DNA of 14,282 nucleotides, taken from contig CAKPSW010000019.1 of the NCBI GenBank assembly GCA_934183705.1, forward strand, positions 1 to 14,282, read 5' to 3'. Positions 7,274-13,774 of the stretch are shown here, piece after piece (position 1 is the first letter of the stretch; each line of letters begins with the position of its first letter). The notes under the pieces are model-generated. The model was not told where the DNA came from. It searched no databases and saw only the letters and a list, made by a program, of their open reading frames with translations. This DNA is from an uncultured Bacilli bacterium (GTDB lineage Bacteria; Bacillota_I; Bacilli_A; RF39; UBA660). Made by a program: the position numbers and the translations under genes.

Positions 7274-7301
7274 ATAATAACATAAATAAAAAATATATCA
7301 A
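7274..7301 (-). promoter_or_regulatory. Predicted lon promoter with flanking inverted repeat
   Basis: On the minus strand TTGATA (plus 7296-7301) and TATTAT (plus 7274-7279) are spaced by 16 bases, with a TG one base before the -10 (extended -10). A 7-bp inverted repeat, TCTTGAT at 7262-7268 and ATCAAGA at 7297-7303, brackets the core promoter: one arm covers the -35 and the other the expected start point. No CIRCE element or tandem CtsR box is visible. Confidence 0.5.
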
Positions 7302-7342
7302 GAGTTTTTGACATATTTTTTACATTTTATTCATAATTAATT

Positions 7343-8395
7343 TTATTCATGAAAATCCATTTTATAAATAATATATTTATCATCTTTTTTATTAATAACT
7401 ATTTTTCCTATTTTATATTCAAAATCATAATTACCACATACAGATAAGTTATCAACAGTACACTGATTACCTTCTTTTTGTTCTGTCTTATGAGTAATAT
7501 ACTCATATGCAATATTAGCATCTATTCTACTATCAGTTATATTAACTATCTCTAAGTTATAATTACCAGTATATAACGTTTTATAACCCTTAACAGAATA
7601 ACCCCTACAATAAAGATTACCATCTATAACATAATAATTATCATACATTTTAGGATTATTATAATCAGATAATTTTAAATCAGACGAAATAAGACTACCA
7701 TCCATAAACTCAAGTAAATAATTTTTAAGTTCATCTAAATTTTTAAATTCACTTTGATAATATTCTCCTTCAAAACTACCATTACCTTCATTAAACTTTA
7801 CCTTCTTCTCTATAGTAGTTTTACCACAGTAAGGCATAAGTCTAGTTTTATCATAGTAGTCATTAGCCTTATTAATTACCTCTATAACTCTATTATAAGT
7901 ATTATCATTAGTATTAACTTTCTTTATATATGTAGAACAAACATATCCCGTATAATTATTATCACGCTTCGTATAAGTTACTTTATACCATTTATCACAA
8001 TTATCCGTTTTATCTAATTCTTCTAGAATAGTTATTTTTTGATAACATGAAAGACCATCAATAATGTCCCCAGTAGTAGAATTTCTAACATTAAGAAGTG
8101 AAGTATTATCATCACATGATACATAACCTATATCCTCTTCTTTTTTATTTTCTTCATCTTTATCTTCCAAATTAGAAGTAGGTTTATCATTTTCTATATT
8201 ATTATTCTTTTTATTAATCATTAAATAAACAATAAGAGAAATAATAATAACTACCACTAAACCAAGTCCTACATACAAAAATATCTTCTTTTTATCATTA
8301 CCCCTATGATTAAAATTCTTATTAATAATATCACCATCCTTTTCAAAATAATCATCTTTAAAACTATCCTCTATCTGTCTCTCTATATCATTCAT
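7343..8395 (-). CDS. Single-pass membrane protein with extracellular SH3b domain
   Basis: The 350-residue protein has a charged cytoplasmic N terminus (1-37) and one transmembrane helix (about 38-60, FLYVGLGLVVVIIISLIVYL). A low-complexity acidic and Asn-rich linker (61-88) follows, then a bacterial SH3-like domain (about 90-158) recognisable by LLNVRNSTTGDII, WYKVTYT and GYVCSTYIKKV. SH3b domains usually bind cell-wall peptides. Cysteines C94, C117, C133 and C153 in this domain could form disulfides outside the cell. The C-terminal part (165-350) has further cysteines (C190, C263, C312, C320), and I do not recognise its fold. AGGAGG five bases before the ATG fixes the start. It lies downstream of spo0A but behind spo0A's terminator, so it is probably transcribed alone. 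Likely surface-exposed; function unknown. Confidence 0.8.
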   Translation of the reverse strand: MNDIERQIEDSFKDDYFEKDGDIINKNFNHRGNDKKKIFLYVGLGLVVVIIISLIVYLMINKKNNNIENDKPTSNLEDKDEENKKEEDIGYVSCDDNTSLLNVRNSTTGDIIDGLSCYQKITILEELDKTDNCDKWYKVTYTKRDNNYTGYVCSTYIKKVNTNDNTYNRVIEVINKANDYYDKTRLMPYCGKTTIEKKVKFNEGNGSFEGEYYQSEFKNLDELKNYLLEFMDGSLISSDLKLSDYNNPKMYDNYYVIDGNLYCRGYSVKGYKTLYTGNYNLEIVNITDSRIDANIAYEYITHKTEQKEGNQCTVDNLSVCGNYDFEYKIGKIVINKKDDKYIIYKMDFHE

Positions 8396-8460
8396 AAAAG
8401 CCTCCTACTAAATATAATATATCACAATAATCAAAAAAAGAATAGAATTTTATAATATTT

Positions 8461-8488
8461 AAAAACAAAAAGATACCAAAGGTACCTT
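8461..8488 (-). terminator. Intrinsic terminator of spo0A
   Basis: On the minus strand AAGGTACC and GGTATCTT form an 8-bp stem (one G-T pair) around a 3-base loop, followed by TTTTTGTTTTT. The 5' arm contains two bases of the TAA stop codon (8487-8489). Confidence 0.75.
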
Positions 8489-9251
8489 AAGAGTACTGAC
8501 GTACATATTCAAGTCTAAGTTTATCCGCCACAGTAACAATAAATTCACTATTAGTAGGTTTAGCCTTATCAATATCTACACTATGACCAAAAACCTCTTC
8601 CATAAAATCCCAATTTCCTCTATTCCAAGAAACCTCAATAGCATGTCTAATAGCTCTTTCAACTCTAGATACAGTAGTATCAAATCTAGTGGCAAGTTCA
8701 GGATATAACTCTTTAGTAATACCACCAACTATTGAAGGATTATTATATACCATAGATATAGCTTCTCTAATATACTGATATCCCTTTATATGTGAAGGCA
8801 TACCAAGTTCATGAAGCATTTTACTAATAGATATTTGAATATTATTACTAAGAATATTAATACTCTTCTTACTAGATACCACAAAAGTATCCAAAATCTT
8901 ATCTTCCAAATCAGGTAAATCAAAAGGTTTAAGAATATAATAATTAACCCCATATTCACTAACTCTTCTAATCGTATCTGGAGCATTATACGAAGTAGCC
9001 ACTATAATATTTTTATTAATATTATTATCTTTAAGTTCCTTTAAAACACCAATACCATCCTTACGAGGCATAATAAGATCAAGTATAATAAGATCATATT
9101 CAAGCTTACCTTCCTTAATAATTTTAAGACCCTCTTCTCCATCATGAGCTCTACCTACAATCTCAATTTTAGGATTACCATCAAAATAATCATTAACCAT
9201 TTCTATTAAATTAACATTATCGTCAATCATTAAAACTCTAATTTTTTCCAT
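8487..9251 (-). CDS. spo0A: Spo0A, master response regulator of sporulation
   Basis: The 254-residue protein is a clear Spo0A. The receiver domain (1-120) has the acidic pair D10-D11, phosphoacceptor D58 (ILDLIMP), T86 and K108. The C-terminal DNA-binding domain (about 135-254) carries the family signature: [16 protein letters not shown] (150-165), the recognition-helix region [20 protein letters not shown] (186-205) and [18 protein letters not shown] (231-248). The phosphorylated form activates or represses genes through TGTCGAA boxes, and one lies just upstream of this gene. GGAAGAGG precedes the ATG. In B. subtilis and many clostridia spo0A follows spoIVB; here the gene upstream is tpiA, separated by a terminator, so spo0A is monocistronic. 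Presence of Spo0A suggests, but does not prove, that the organism forms spores. Confidence 0.97.
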   Translation of the reverse strand: MEKIRVLMIDDNVNLIEMVNDYFDGNPKIEIVGRAHDGEEGLKIIKEGKLEYDLIILDLIMPRKDGIGVLKELKDNNINKNIIVATSYNAPDTIRRVSEYGVNYYILKPFDLPDLEDKILDTFVVSSKKSINILSNNIQISISKMLHELGMPSHIKGYQYIREAISMVYNNPSIVGGITKELYPELATRFDTTVSRVERAIRHAIEVSWNRGNWDFMEEVFGHSVDIDKAKPTNSEFIVTVADKLRLEYVRQYS

Positions 9252-9279
9252 TTTCCTCTTCCTTCTTTCTTACTACACC

Positions 9280-9293
9280 ATTATATAATTATA
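9280..9293 (-). promoter_or_regulatory. -10 region of the spo0A promoter
   Basis: Two TATAAT hexamers on the minus strand (plus 9288-9293 and 9280-9285) lie 29-43 bases upstream of the ATG. For the first, the -35 position falls at 9311-9316 (GTATTC), a poor match to TTGACA. It is overlapped by the 0A box, the arrangement of sigma-A promoters that need Spo0A for activation. Confidence 0.5.
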
Positions 9294-9306
9294 AAACTAC
9301 AAATCA

Positions 9307-9323
9307 TGTCGAATACTGTCATA
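9307..9323 (+). promoter_or_regulatory. Tandem 0A boxes at the spo0A promoter (autoregulation)
   Basis: TGTCGAA at 9307-9313 is an exact 0A box. TGTCATA at 9317-9323 is a 5-of-7 match in the same orientation, exactly 10 bp further on. Spo0A is known to bind tandem boxes one helical turn apart as a dimer. The perfect box overlaps the -35 position of the best -10 hexamer, so the likely effect is direct control of spo0A by its own product. Confidence 0.65.
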
Positions 9324-9330
9324 TTAGAAC

Positions 9331-9363
9331 TAAAAATAGAGAAATATTAAATACTTCTCTATT
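9331..9363 (-). terminator. Intrinsic terminator of tpiA
   Basis: AATAGAGAA (9335-9343) pairs perfectly with TTCTCTATT (9355-9363) around an 11-base loop. Read on the minus strand the stem is followed by TTTTTA. The tpiA stop codon (9359-9361) lies within the stem. Confidence 0.7.
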
Positions 9364-10063
9364 CCAAACTATTAATTATTCTAATTACTTCAGTACTATT
9401 AGAAGAAATATCTCCAATCAAAGCACCATCTACATCACAGCTAGATATAATTTCCCGAATATTACTACTATCAACAGAACCACCATATATCAAAGTAGCT
9501 CTCTTCCCATATTTGTCCATTAAATACTTTCTTATAAATTTAGTAACCTCACTAATTTTATCAGTATTAGGAAGAATACCAGTTCCCACCGCATAAACAG
9601 GTTCATAAGCAAATATAATAAACTCAATATTCATAACACCCTTAAGATAACCATCAAGTAAAGATGGAATCACATTCCTATAATCATCTGTAGCATCCTC
9701 CCCAAAACATAAAATAGGAACAATATTAGCATCTAACGCTGCAATTAATTTTTCATTAACAATATTCACGTTTTCATTAAATTCTCTTACCCTATCATAA
9801 TGACCTATCAAAGAATATAAAACACCAAGACTCTTAAGCTGATCAGTACTAACCTCCCCAGTATGTTTGTTATCTAAAGCAAAATGTAAGTTCTGTGCCC
9901 CAATAGGATACAAAGAATTATTCACGAAAGCCTCCAAATAAATATTAGAAGGACAAATAATAATATCATTGTCCGTATCAATATTATTAACCCTCTCAAT
10001 ATAGCTATATAAATCATCATATAAAAGACTCATCTTATGATTAAACACAATAAGTTTGCCCAT
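9359..10063 (-). CDS. tpiA: Triosephosphate isomerase, divergent
   Basis: This glycolytic TIM-barrel enzyme interconverts dihydroxyacetone phosphate and glyceraldehyde 3-phosphate. The four key catalytic positions are kept: N8 and K10 (FNHKM), H88 (LIGHYD) and the general base E154 (AYEPVYAVGTG, loop 6). The phosphate-binding YGGSV (193-197) and GALIGD (213-218) are also present, as is GAQNLH (55-60). Two features are unusual. The segment after the catalytic histidine, normally GHSERR, reads GHYDRV, so the Ser and Glu of that motif are Tyr and Asp. The protein, at 234 residues, is about 15 shorter than typical. GGGAGG nine bases upstream fixes the ATG. It lies 129 bp downstream of pgk, normal company for a glycolytic enzyme, though gapA, pgm and eno are not in the window. 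Confidence 0.9.
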   Translation of the reverse strand: MGKLIVFNHKMSLLYDDLYSYIERVNNIDTDNDIIICPSNIYLEAFVNNSLYPIGAQNLHFALDNKHTGEVSTDQLKSLGVLYSLIGHYDRVREFNENVNIVNEKLIAALDANIVPILCFGEDATDDYRNVIPSLLDGYLKGVMNIEFIIFAYEPVYAVGTGILPNTDKISEVTKFIRKYLMDKYGKRATLIYGGSVDSSNIREIISSCDVDGALIGDISSNSTEVIRIINSLE

Positions 10064-10124
10064 TAGTTCATTCCTCCCTCAAAATATAACTATTTATAAA
10101 GGCATAAACAATTATACCTAAATA

Positions 10125-10133
10125 ATTATAACA
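10125..10133 (-). promoter_or_regulatory. Possible extended -10 promoter of tpiA
   Basis: On the minus strand TGT directly precedes TATAAT (plus 10125-10130), about 65 bases upstream of tpiA. A second TATAAT is at plus 10111-10116. No convincing -35 is visible, and no hairpin terminator for pgk is seen in the 129-bp gap, so tpiA may also be read from the pgk transcript. Confidence 0.35.
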
Positions 10134-10192
10134 TAAAAATAATAAAATATTAAATAAAACAATTAAAAGATAAATTAATATAACATTTACTA

Positions 10193-11359
10193 CTAGTTAA
10201 CATCGCTAATCGCATCAATACCCACAAGACTACCATTTTCCATATACTTCAAAGTAGCCCCACCACCAGTAGAAATATGATAAAAACTATCTCCATATCC
10301 AAGTTTATTAACTATAGAAGCACTATCACCACCACCAATAAGTGTTTTAATCTTATTCTTATCTAAACACTTAAGAACTTTAAGAGTACCAGTAGCAAAT
10401 CTCTCATCCTCACAAATACCCATAGGACCATTCATTATAACCCTCTTTGCATCACACATTTCTTTGCAAAACATCTTGATTGTTAAGGGACCAATATCAC
10501 ATCCAATATCACTATGGGCAAAATCATCTATATTTTTATCTTCTAAAGAAGCAGTAATAAAATCAACAGGTAACACAATTTTCGTCTTATATTTATCTAA
10601 AATATCACTTATCATATCAATCTTATCATAACTAACAATACTCTTCCCTGTATTATATCCCAAGGCCTTAAGAAAAGTAAAAGCCATCGCTCCACCAATT
10701 AAAAGCTTATCGCAAGAGGAAATTAATTTCTCTATCAAAACAATCTTATCATCAACTTTTCCCCCTCCCATAATAACTACAAAAGGGTGCGTATTACTAT
10801 AAAGAATACCATTTAGTTTCTTAATTTCTCTTTCCACCAAAAAACCAATACCACTAGGTAAATACTTAGGAATACCAGTAACTGAAGCATGATTACGATG
10901 TAAGCTACCATAAGCATCATTAATAAAAATATCACCAAGACTAGCCCAATACTTAGAAAGTTTAACATCACAAAGAGATTCCTTATTACCACAAATATCT
11001 TCAAATCTAGTATTCTCTATTAAAAGTACTTCTCCCTCTTTAAGATTAAGAGCCATATCTCGTGTTTCATCTCCACTAGTTTCAAAAGAAAATTTAACCT
11101 CACACTTTAAATAATTAGAAAGAGCAAAACAAACCGGATATAAACTATTACCTCTTTTATCATCTAAAGTTTTAACTCTACCAAGATGAGATAGCAATAT
11201 AACCTTAGCTCTATGATTAATAGCATACTTAATAGTTCTAACACTAGCTCTTATTCTAGTATCATCAAGAATAACCCCATCTTTCATAGGAACATTCAAA
11301 TCACACCTAATAATAACCCTCTTACCCTCTAAATCAAAATCTTTAATAGTCTTTTTCAT
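10193..11359 (-). CDS. pgk: Phosphoglycerate kinase
   Basis: This two-domain glycolytic kinase transfers phosphate from 1,3-bisphosphoglycerate to ADP in the cytosol. Family motifs occur in order: RCDLNVP (18-24), SHLGR (57-61), IENTRFE (114-120), NDAYGSLHRNHAS (147-159) on the substrate side, then GGGKVDDK (198-205), DIGPLT (288-293), NGPMGICE (310-317), GGGDSASIV (342-350) and STGGGATLKYMENG (363-376) on the nucleotide side. Small departures from the textbook form are SHLGRV rather than SHLGRP, GGGK rather than GGAK, and a shortened CDIGP in place of GLDIGP. At 388 residues it is near family length. AGAGGT before the ATG supports the start. It follows the TPR gene by 53 bp without a clear terminator, so the two may be cotranscribed. 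Confidence 0.96.
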   Translation of the reverse strand: MKKTIKDFDLEGKRVIIRCDLNVPMKDGVILDDTRIRASVRTIKYAINHRAKVILLSHLGRVKTLDDKRGNSLYPVCFALSNYLKCEVKFSFETSGDETRDMALNLKEGEVLLIENTRFEDICGNKESLCDVKLSKYWASLGDIFINDAYGSLHRNHASVTGIPKYLPSGIGFLVEREIKKLNGILYSNTHPFVVIMGGGKVDDKIVLIEKLISSCDKLLIGGAMAFTFLKALGYNTGKSIVSYDKIDMISDILDKYKTKIVLPVDFITASLEDKNIDDFAHSDIGCDIGPLTIKMFCKEMCDAKRVIMNGPMGICEDERFATGTLKVLKCLDKNKIKTLIGGGDSASIVNKLGYGDSFYHISTGGGATLKYMENGSLVGIDAISDVN

Positions 11360-11412
11360 AACATTACCTCTATTTCATTTTACCATAAAAACAAAAGAAA
11401 AAAAAGAAAAAA

Positions 11413-12453
11413 CTATTTTCTTTTCACTCTAGAAATATTAACCCCATCATCATATAAGGAAGATAAAATCATATCACGCTTATTAATAATAGGATACATT
11501 GTCAAAATATCAAGAGAATTAGGTAAAGTAACAACCCTCAAATAATTCCTACCATCTATCCCAATATTAGGATAATAAATAGAATAAATATCATTAAATA
11601 TAGATTTATTAATTCTATTATCCAAAGTAAGACTACTCTTAATATCATTAAAAAGCTTATGCACATCAACATCAGGATTAAATAAAGACGTATTCTCCCC
11701 ATCAACATGTCTATCCATTATATGATCAATAGCAACATATTCATCATAATCAAGAAGTTGTAAAGCTGTATATCCATAACTAGTATTTTTATAATCAATA
11801 TTAAAAAACACATTAAAATTAATACCTAAATACAATAATATAGATAAAGTAGTTTTAATATTCTTATTATCAGAAATAAGTTTAATCAAATCATCAAACT
11901 CATGATTATTAAATAAAACTATTGAAAGAAAAGTCCTAGCACAAGATAAAGAATCACCATCATTTTTAACAAGATCATTAAGAATCATCTTAGCCTTATC
12001 TATATTTCCACTTTCAGCTTCTAATCTACTAATTTCCATCTTAGTATAATAGTCATCACATTTAATTGATAATATCTTATTAAAATATTTATAAGCCATA
12101 TTCTTATCACCATAAAAAGACTCTATTCTACCAAGTTCAAGTAAAGCACAACACTTATCATTAACATAACTACTAGTTAAAAGTTCATTAAAATATTCTT
12201 TTGCCTTCGGAATATTACCATTACAAACTTCTAAAATACCAAGTTCCAAAAGAGCATAATTTCTATTCTTAGTATCAAGAAGTTCACAAAGTAACTCTCT
12301 TCCCAAAGAAACATCACCTTTTTTAACAAGCATTCTAGCATACTCAAATTTAATTATAGAATTACTAGGATTTCCCATATATAAAGCCCTAACCATATCA
12401 ATATTATCACTAGATATAGCGTCTCTTAAAAGACGACCAATATAACCTTTCAA
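11413..12453 (-). CDS. Tetratricopeptide-repeat protein with unrecognised C-terminal domain
   Basis: Residues about 33-165 form four helical hairpin repeats of TPR type. The clearest are 67-97 (ALLELGILEVCNGN, AKEYFNELL) and 103-133 (ALLELGRIESFYGD, AYKYFNKIL), with a fifth less regular pair to about 200. Such repeats bind other proteins. The C-terminal 140 residues (about 205-346) are not TPR; they contain the motif-like strings DYDEYVAIDHIMDRH (235-249) and NYLRVVTLPNSLDILTMYPI (303-322), which I do not recognise. There is no signal peptide or membrane segment. The start is TTG at 12451-12453, chosen because a GGGGGG purine run lies six bases upstream and a good promoter just beyond; the next in-frame ATG is at residue 20. 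It is upstream of pgk in the same direction. Confidence 0.75.
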   Translation of the reverse strand: MKGYIGRLLRDAISSDNIDMVRALYMGNPSNSIIKFEYARMLVKKGDVSLGRELLCELLDTKNRNYALLELGILEVCNGNIPKAKEYFNELLTSSYVNDKCCALLELGRIESFYGDKNMAYKYFNKILSIKCDDYYTKMEISRLEAESGNIDKAKMILNDLVKNDGDSLSCARTFLSIVLFNNHEFDDLIKLISDNKNIKTTLSILLYLGINFNVFFNIDYKNTSYGYTALQLLDYDEYVAIDHIMDRHVDGENTSLFNPDVDVHKLFNDIKSSLTLDNRINKSIFNDIYSIYYPNIGIDGRNYLRVVTLPNSLDILTMYPIINKRDMILSSLYDDGVNISRVKRK

Positions 12454-12477
12454 AAGAATCCCCCCAAACTGCCAAAT

Positions 12478-12506
12478 ATTCTACCACAAAAATCCAAATT
12501 TAGCAA
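12478..12506 (-). promoter_or_regulatory. Promoter of the TPR-pgk unit
   Basis: On the minus strand TTGCTA (plus 12501-12506), a 17-base spacer and TAGAAT (plus 12478-12483), with TGG directly before the -10, form a good sigma-A promoter with extended -10. The expected start point leaves a leader of about 18 bases containing the GGGGGG site, consistent with the TTG start. Confidence 0.6.
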
Positions 12507-12547
12507 ATATTTTAACAAAAGAGGAGTAATATATAAAGAGGGATAAT

Positions 12548-13447
12548 ATGAAAAATATAATAGAATATTACTATGACATAAAAATAGATAAACTATCACA
12601 AGAAGAAGAAAACTATTCATTAATATCAAACAATAACAATTATATCTTAAAACCATATGAATATGACCAAAATAGAATTAACGAACAATATAAATTAAAT
12701 ATAAATATAAATAATCAAATAATAATCGATAATATTATTCCAAATAAATACAATAACCCAATAACAAACATAAATAACCAAAACTATATTCTAATCAAAA
12801 AACAAAATAAAATAACCCCATCTCTTAGAAATATAGCATATTTCGAAAGAATAAACCTGCCCAATATATATAATAGTCTAGAAAGAAACAATTGGGAAAT
12901 ATTATGGAGTAACATGATAGACTACTATGAAACTCAAATAGGAGAAAACTCAAAAAAATATCCCAAAATAAGAGAAACATTTGACTATTACATAGGCCTT
13001 ACAGAAAATGCCATATCATATATTGTAAATACCAAAAACACTAGAGAAAAAGAAGTATCAGACCAAAAAGTATTATCTCATAACACAATTCTATTACCAC
13101 TAGAAGATCCCGAAAACATAGTGTTAGATCATAAAGCCCGAGACGTAGCAGAATATATCAAAGAATCATTTTATAGCAATAATCAAAATATATATTTAGA
13201 ACTAGAAGAATACTTCAGATACAATTACTATTCACAATATGGCATGCAAATCCTTATCGGAAGAATACTCTATCCAAGTCACTACTTTAATATATATGAT
13301 AAAATAATAAGTGGCAAAGCAAAAGAAGAAGAACTAAGTAAAATAATAAGTCAAAATAAAAAGTATGAAATATACATATTTAGTATATATTCATACTTAA
13401 GAAAATACTATGACATGCCCTTCCCCGAATGGCTTAGTCCTCATTAA
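12548..13447 (+). CDS. yutH: YutH-like spore-coat-associated protein (kinase-fold family)
   Basis: The 299-residue soluble protein resembles the CotS/YutH group, which has an aminoglycoside-phosphotransferase-like fold and, in Bacillus, is found on spores. I base this on remembered motifs. NYILKPY (31-37) sits at the position of the N-lobe lysine strand. IDYYETQI and YPKIRETFDYYIGLTENAIS (138-157) come next. SHNTI (177-181) stands where the catalytic HxD loop would be, followed by NIVLDHKARDVAEYIK (190-205). GRILYPSHYFNIYDKI (238-253) and a final FPEWL (292-296) complete the match. The usual H-x-D-x4-N catalytic loop is not evident, so it may be a pseudokinase. AGAGGG lies just before the ATG. 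It is encoded alone on the plus strand, and its last 14 bases overlap the NifU-like gene tail-to-tail. Very rich in Asn and Ile. Confidence 0.65.
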   Translation: MKNIIEYYYDIKIDKLSQEEENYSLISNNNNYILKPYEYDQNRINEQYKLNININNQIIIDNIIPNKYNNPITNINNQNYILIKKQNKITPSLRNIAYFERINLPNIYNSLERNNWEILWSNMIDYYETQIGENSKKYPKIRETFDYYIGLTENAISYIVNTKNTREKEVSDQKVLSHNTILLPLEDPENIVLDHKARDVAEYIKESFYSNNQNIYLELEEYFRYNYYSQYGMQILIGRILYPSHYFNIYDKIISGKAKEEELSKIISQNKKYEIYIFSIYSYLRKYYDMPFPEWLSPH

Positions 13448-13670
13448 TAACCTTAATAACTTCTGGAATTTCATTAATAAGAGCACTACCAATACCATCT
13501 TCAAGTGTTGAATCCACAAGAGGACATTCTCTGCAAGCACCAATTAAAGTAACATACACAACACCATTTTCAAAACGATTAAATTTAACCGAACCACCAT
13601 CATTTTCTAAATAAGGTCTAATTTTATCTAGCACTTCATTAATTCTTTTAACGATCATTTCATTTTTCAT
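13434..13670 (-). CDS. NifU-like (Nfu-type) Fe-S cluster carrier
   Basis: The 78-residue protein is a stand-alone NifU C-terminal domain. These proteins hold an Fe-S cluster between two monomers and deliver it to target enzymes. The signature is complete: RPYLENDGGSVKF (18-30) and GACRECPLVDSTLEDGI (44-60), with cluster ligands C46 and C49 in CxxC. The length is normal for the Bacillus YutI type. AGGTGA six bases before the ATG supports the start. I recall that yutH and yutI lie in the same neighbourhood in B. subtilis, which fits the gene next door, though the two are convergent here. A good promoter is present. No terminator is visible, and its 3' end runs into the antisense of the yutH-like gene. 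Confidence 0.92.
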   Translation of the reverse strand: MKNEMIVKRINEVLDKIRPYLENDGGSVKFNRFENGVVYVTLIGACRECPLVDSTLEDGIGSALINEIPEVIKVINED

Positions 13671-13689
13671 TTTCTAATCACCTATAGAC

Positions 13690-13718
13690 ATTATATATTT
13701 TTTTTACGAAAAGTACAA
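13690..13718 (-). promoter_or_regulatory. Promoter of the NifU-like gene
   Basis: On the minus strand TTGTAC (plus 13713-13718), a 17-base spacer and a perfect TATAAT (plus 13690-13695) lie about 20 bases upstream of the start codon. Confidence 0.5.
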
Positions 13719-13745
13719 CAAAATATACTAAAAAAAGAAAAAAAG

Positions 13746-13754
13746 TGGTATAAT
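13746..13754 (+). promoter_or_regulatory. Extended -10 promoter of cvfD
   Basis: TGG directly followed by TATAAT (13749-13754) lies 20 bases before the cvfD start codon. The -35 region is A-rich and poor, as is common with extended -10 promoters. The leader would be about 14 bases and contain the GAGG site at 13764-13767. Confidence 0.5.
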
Positions 13755-13774
13755 AACACCAGTGAGGAAAAAAT

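Noticed and set aside
7308..7337. TTGACA and CATAAT spaced 18 bases on the plus strand, resembling a promoter
   Set aside because: It points into the antisense of the SH3b gene and no plus-strand gene or RNA structure follows. It is likely chance in AT-rich intergenic DNA, though an antisense RNA is not excluded.
7324..7350. 11-bp direct repeat ATTTTATTCAT at 7324-7334 and 7340-7350
   Set aside because: One copy is inside the end of the SH3b coding region and the motif is almost pure A/T. No partner sites or array are present.
10064..10192. Possible small RNA or riboswitch in the 129-bp gap between pgk and tpiA
   Set aside because: Only AT-rich sequence with TATAAT-like hexamers; no stable stem or known aptamer motif is visible.
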